Shown here piece by piece: positions 5,666-5,815 of a DNA stretch of 5,815 nucleotides. The first letter of the stretch is position 1. Every line of letters begins with the position of its first letter. Made by a program: the position numbers and the translations under genes. The stretch is from UBA9676 sp036005525 (lineage in GTDB: Bacteria > Actinomycetota > Actinomycetes > Streptosporangiales > Streptosporangiaceae). The notes beneath the pieces are model-generated. The model did no database searches. It was not told the DNA's origin and was given only the letters and a program-made list of their open reading frames with translations. The DNA is taken from contig DASYQM010000095.1 in NCBI GenBank assembly GCA_036005525.1, positions 1 through 5,815 on the forward strand. Reading direction: 5' to 3'.

Positions 5666-5815
5666 GTGGACGGTATCCACGACCTGGGTGGCAGGCAGGG
5701 TTTCGGGGCGGTTGGTCATTCGCCGGCGGAACCTGTTTTTCACCAGCGGTGGGAGGCGGTGGCCCGGGCGCTCCTTGAGATTGTGGCCGGCGCGGCCGAG
5801 GCGAGCGGCGGGGAG
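5666..5815 (+). CDS. Nitrile hydratase beta subunit, N-terminal part (runs off right edge)
   Basis: The first 50 codons are present: MDGIHDLGGRQGFGAVG, then EPVFHQRWEAVARALLEI. MxGIxDxGGxxGxGPV followed by a DEPVFHxxWE-like segment is the characteristic N-terminus of the nitrile hydratase beta subunit. With the metal-binding alpha subunit (Co or Fe) it forms the enzyme that hydrates nitriles to amides; beta also supplies arginines to the active site, in parts beyond this window. GTG at 5666 is chosen because it encodes the first residue of the conserved block. The usual Pro after GxG is Ala here. Alpha and activator genes would be expected to the right. A related thiocyanate hydrolase subunit or a beta-like accessory protein cannot be excluded from 50 residues. 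Confidence 0.8.
   Translation, partial: MDGIHDLGGRQGFGAVGHSPAEPVFHQRWEAVARALLEIVAGAAEASGGE

Noticed and set aside
1..5815. CRISPR array, rRNA, or phage-defence gene cluster
   Set aside because: No regularly spaced repeats, rRNA motifs or recognisable defence effectors are present; the large ATPase is STAND-like, but its N-terminus is a cyclase domain and no partner genes support a defence role.

Overview
The window is GC-rich DNA with actinobacterial character: strong G/C bias at third codon positions, GTG/TTG starts, a serine-tRNA sequence of actinobacterial type, and gene families typical of Frankia-, Pseudonocardia- or Streptomyces-like genomes. The genus cannot be fixed from the sequence alone.

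Left part (1-1225) is accessory, decayed DNA. At the extreme left is the first 26 codons of an IS30-like transposase on the minus strand. At 430-459 there are three tandem 10-base units, and at 527-583 lies the 3' part of a tRNA-Ser(CGA) gene, from the anticodon loop to the GCC of the 3' end, with no 5' half before it. This is what a tyrosine-recombinase attachment site looks like after an element has integrated into a tRNA gene; the tandem repeats are good candidates for integrase arm sites. I infer that the element lies to the left and the older chromosome begins at about 584. To the right of the site are a possible transposase remnant (616-775) and a frameshifted C-terminal scrap of a FtsX/MacB-type ABC-transporter permease (968-1150).

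Centre (1226-4576, minus strand) is one large intact gene: a 1116-residue protein with an N-terminal class III nucleotidyl-cyclase-like domain, an AAA/STAND-type ATPase and a long helical-repeat C-terminus. The metal-binding aspartates and P-loop are present, but the residues that normally choose the purine base and stabilise the transition state are changed. No C-terminal LuxR DNA-binding domain is present. The gene has a good ribosome binding site, two consecutive stop codons and a perfect 16-base palindrome at its end.

Right part (4577-5815, plus strand): a DUF1345 membrane-protein gene diverges from the cyclase gene but is broken by a one-base deletion near 4959 and an in-frame amber codon at 5267-5269; recognisable coding sequence continues to 5401. 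After a 264-base gap the first 50 codons of a nitrile hydratase beta subunit begin at a GTG at 5666 and run off the window, with a TAGGGT box placed as expected for a leaderless transcript.

Overall the window looks like an island boundary followed by a decaying segment around one well-preserved signalling gene, ending at the start of a catabolic nitrile hydratase locus. I see no CRISPR array, rRNA or complete tRNA, and no clear new multi-gene system.
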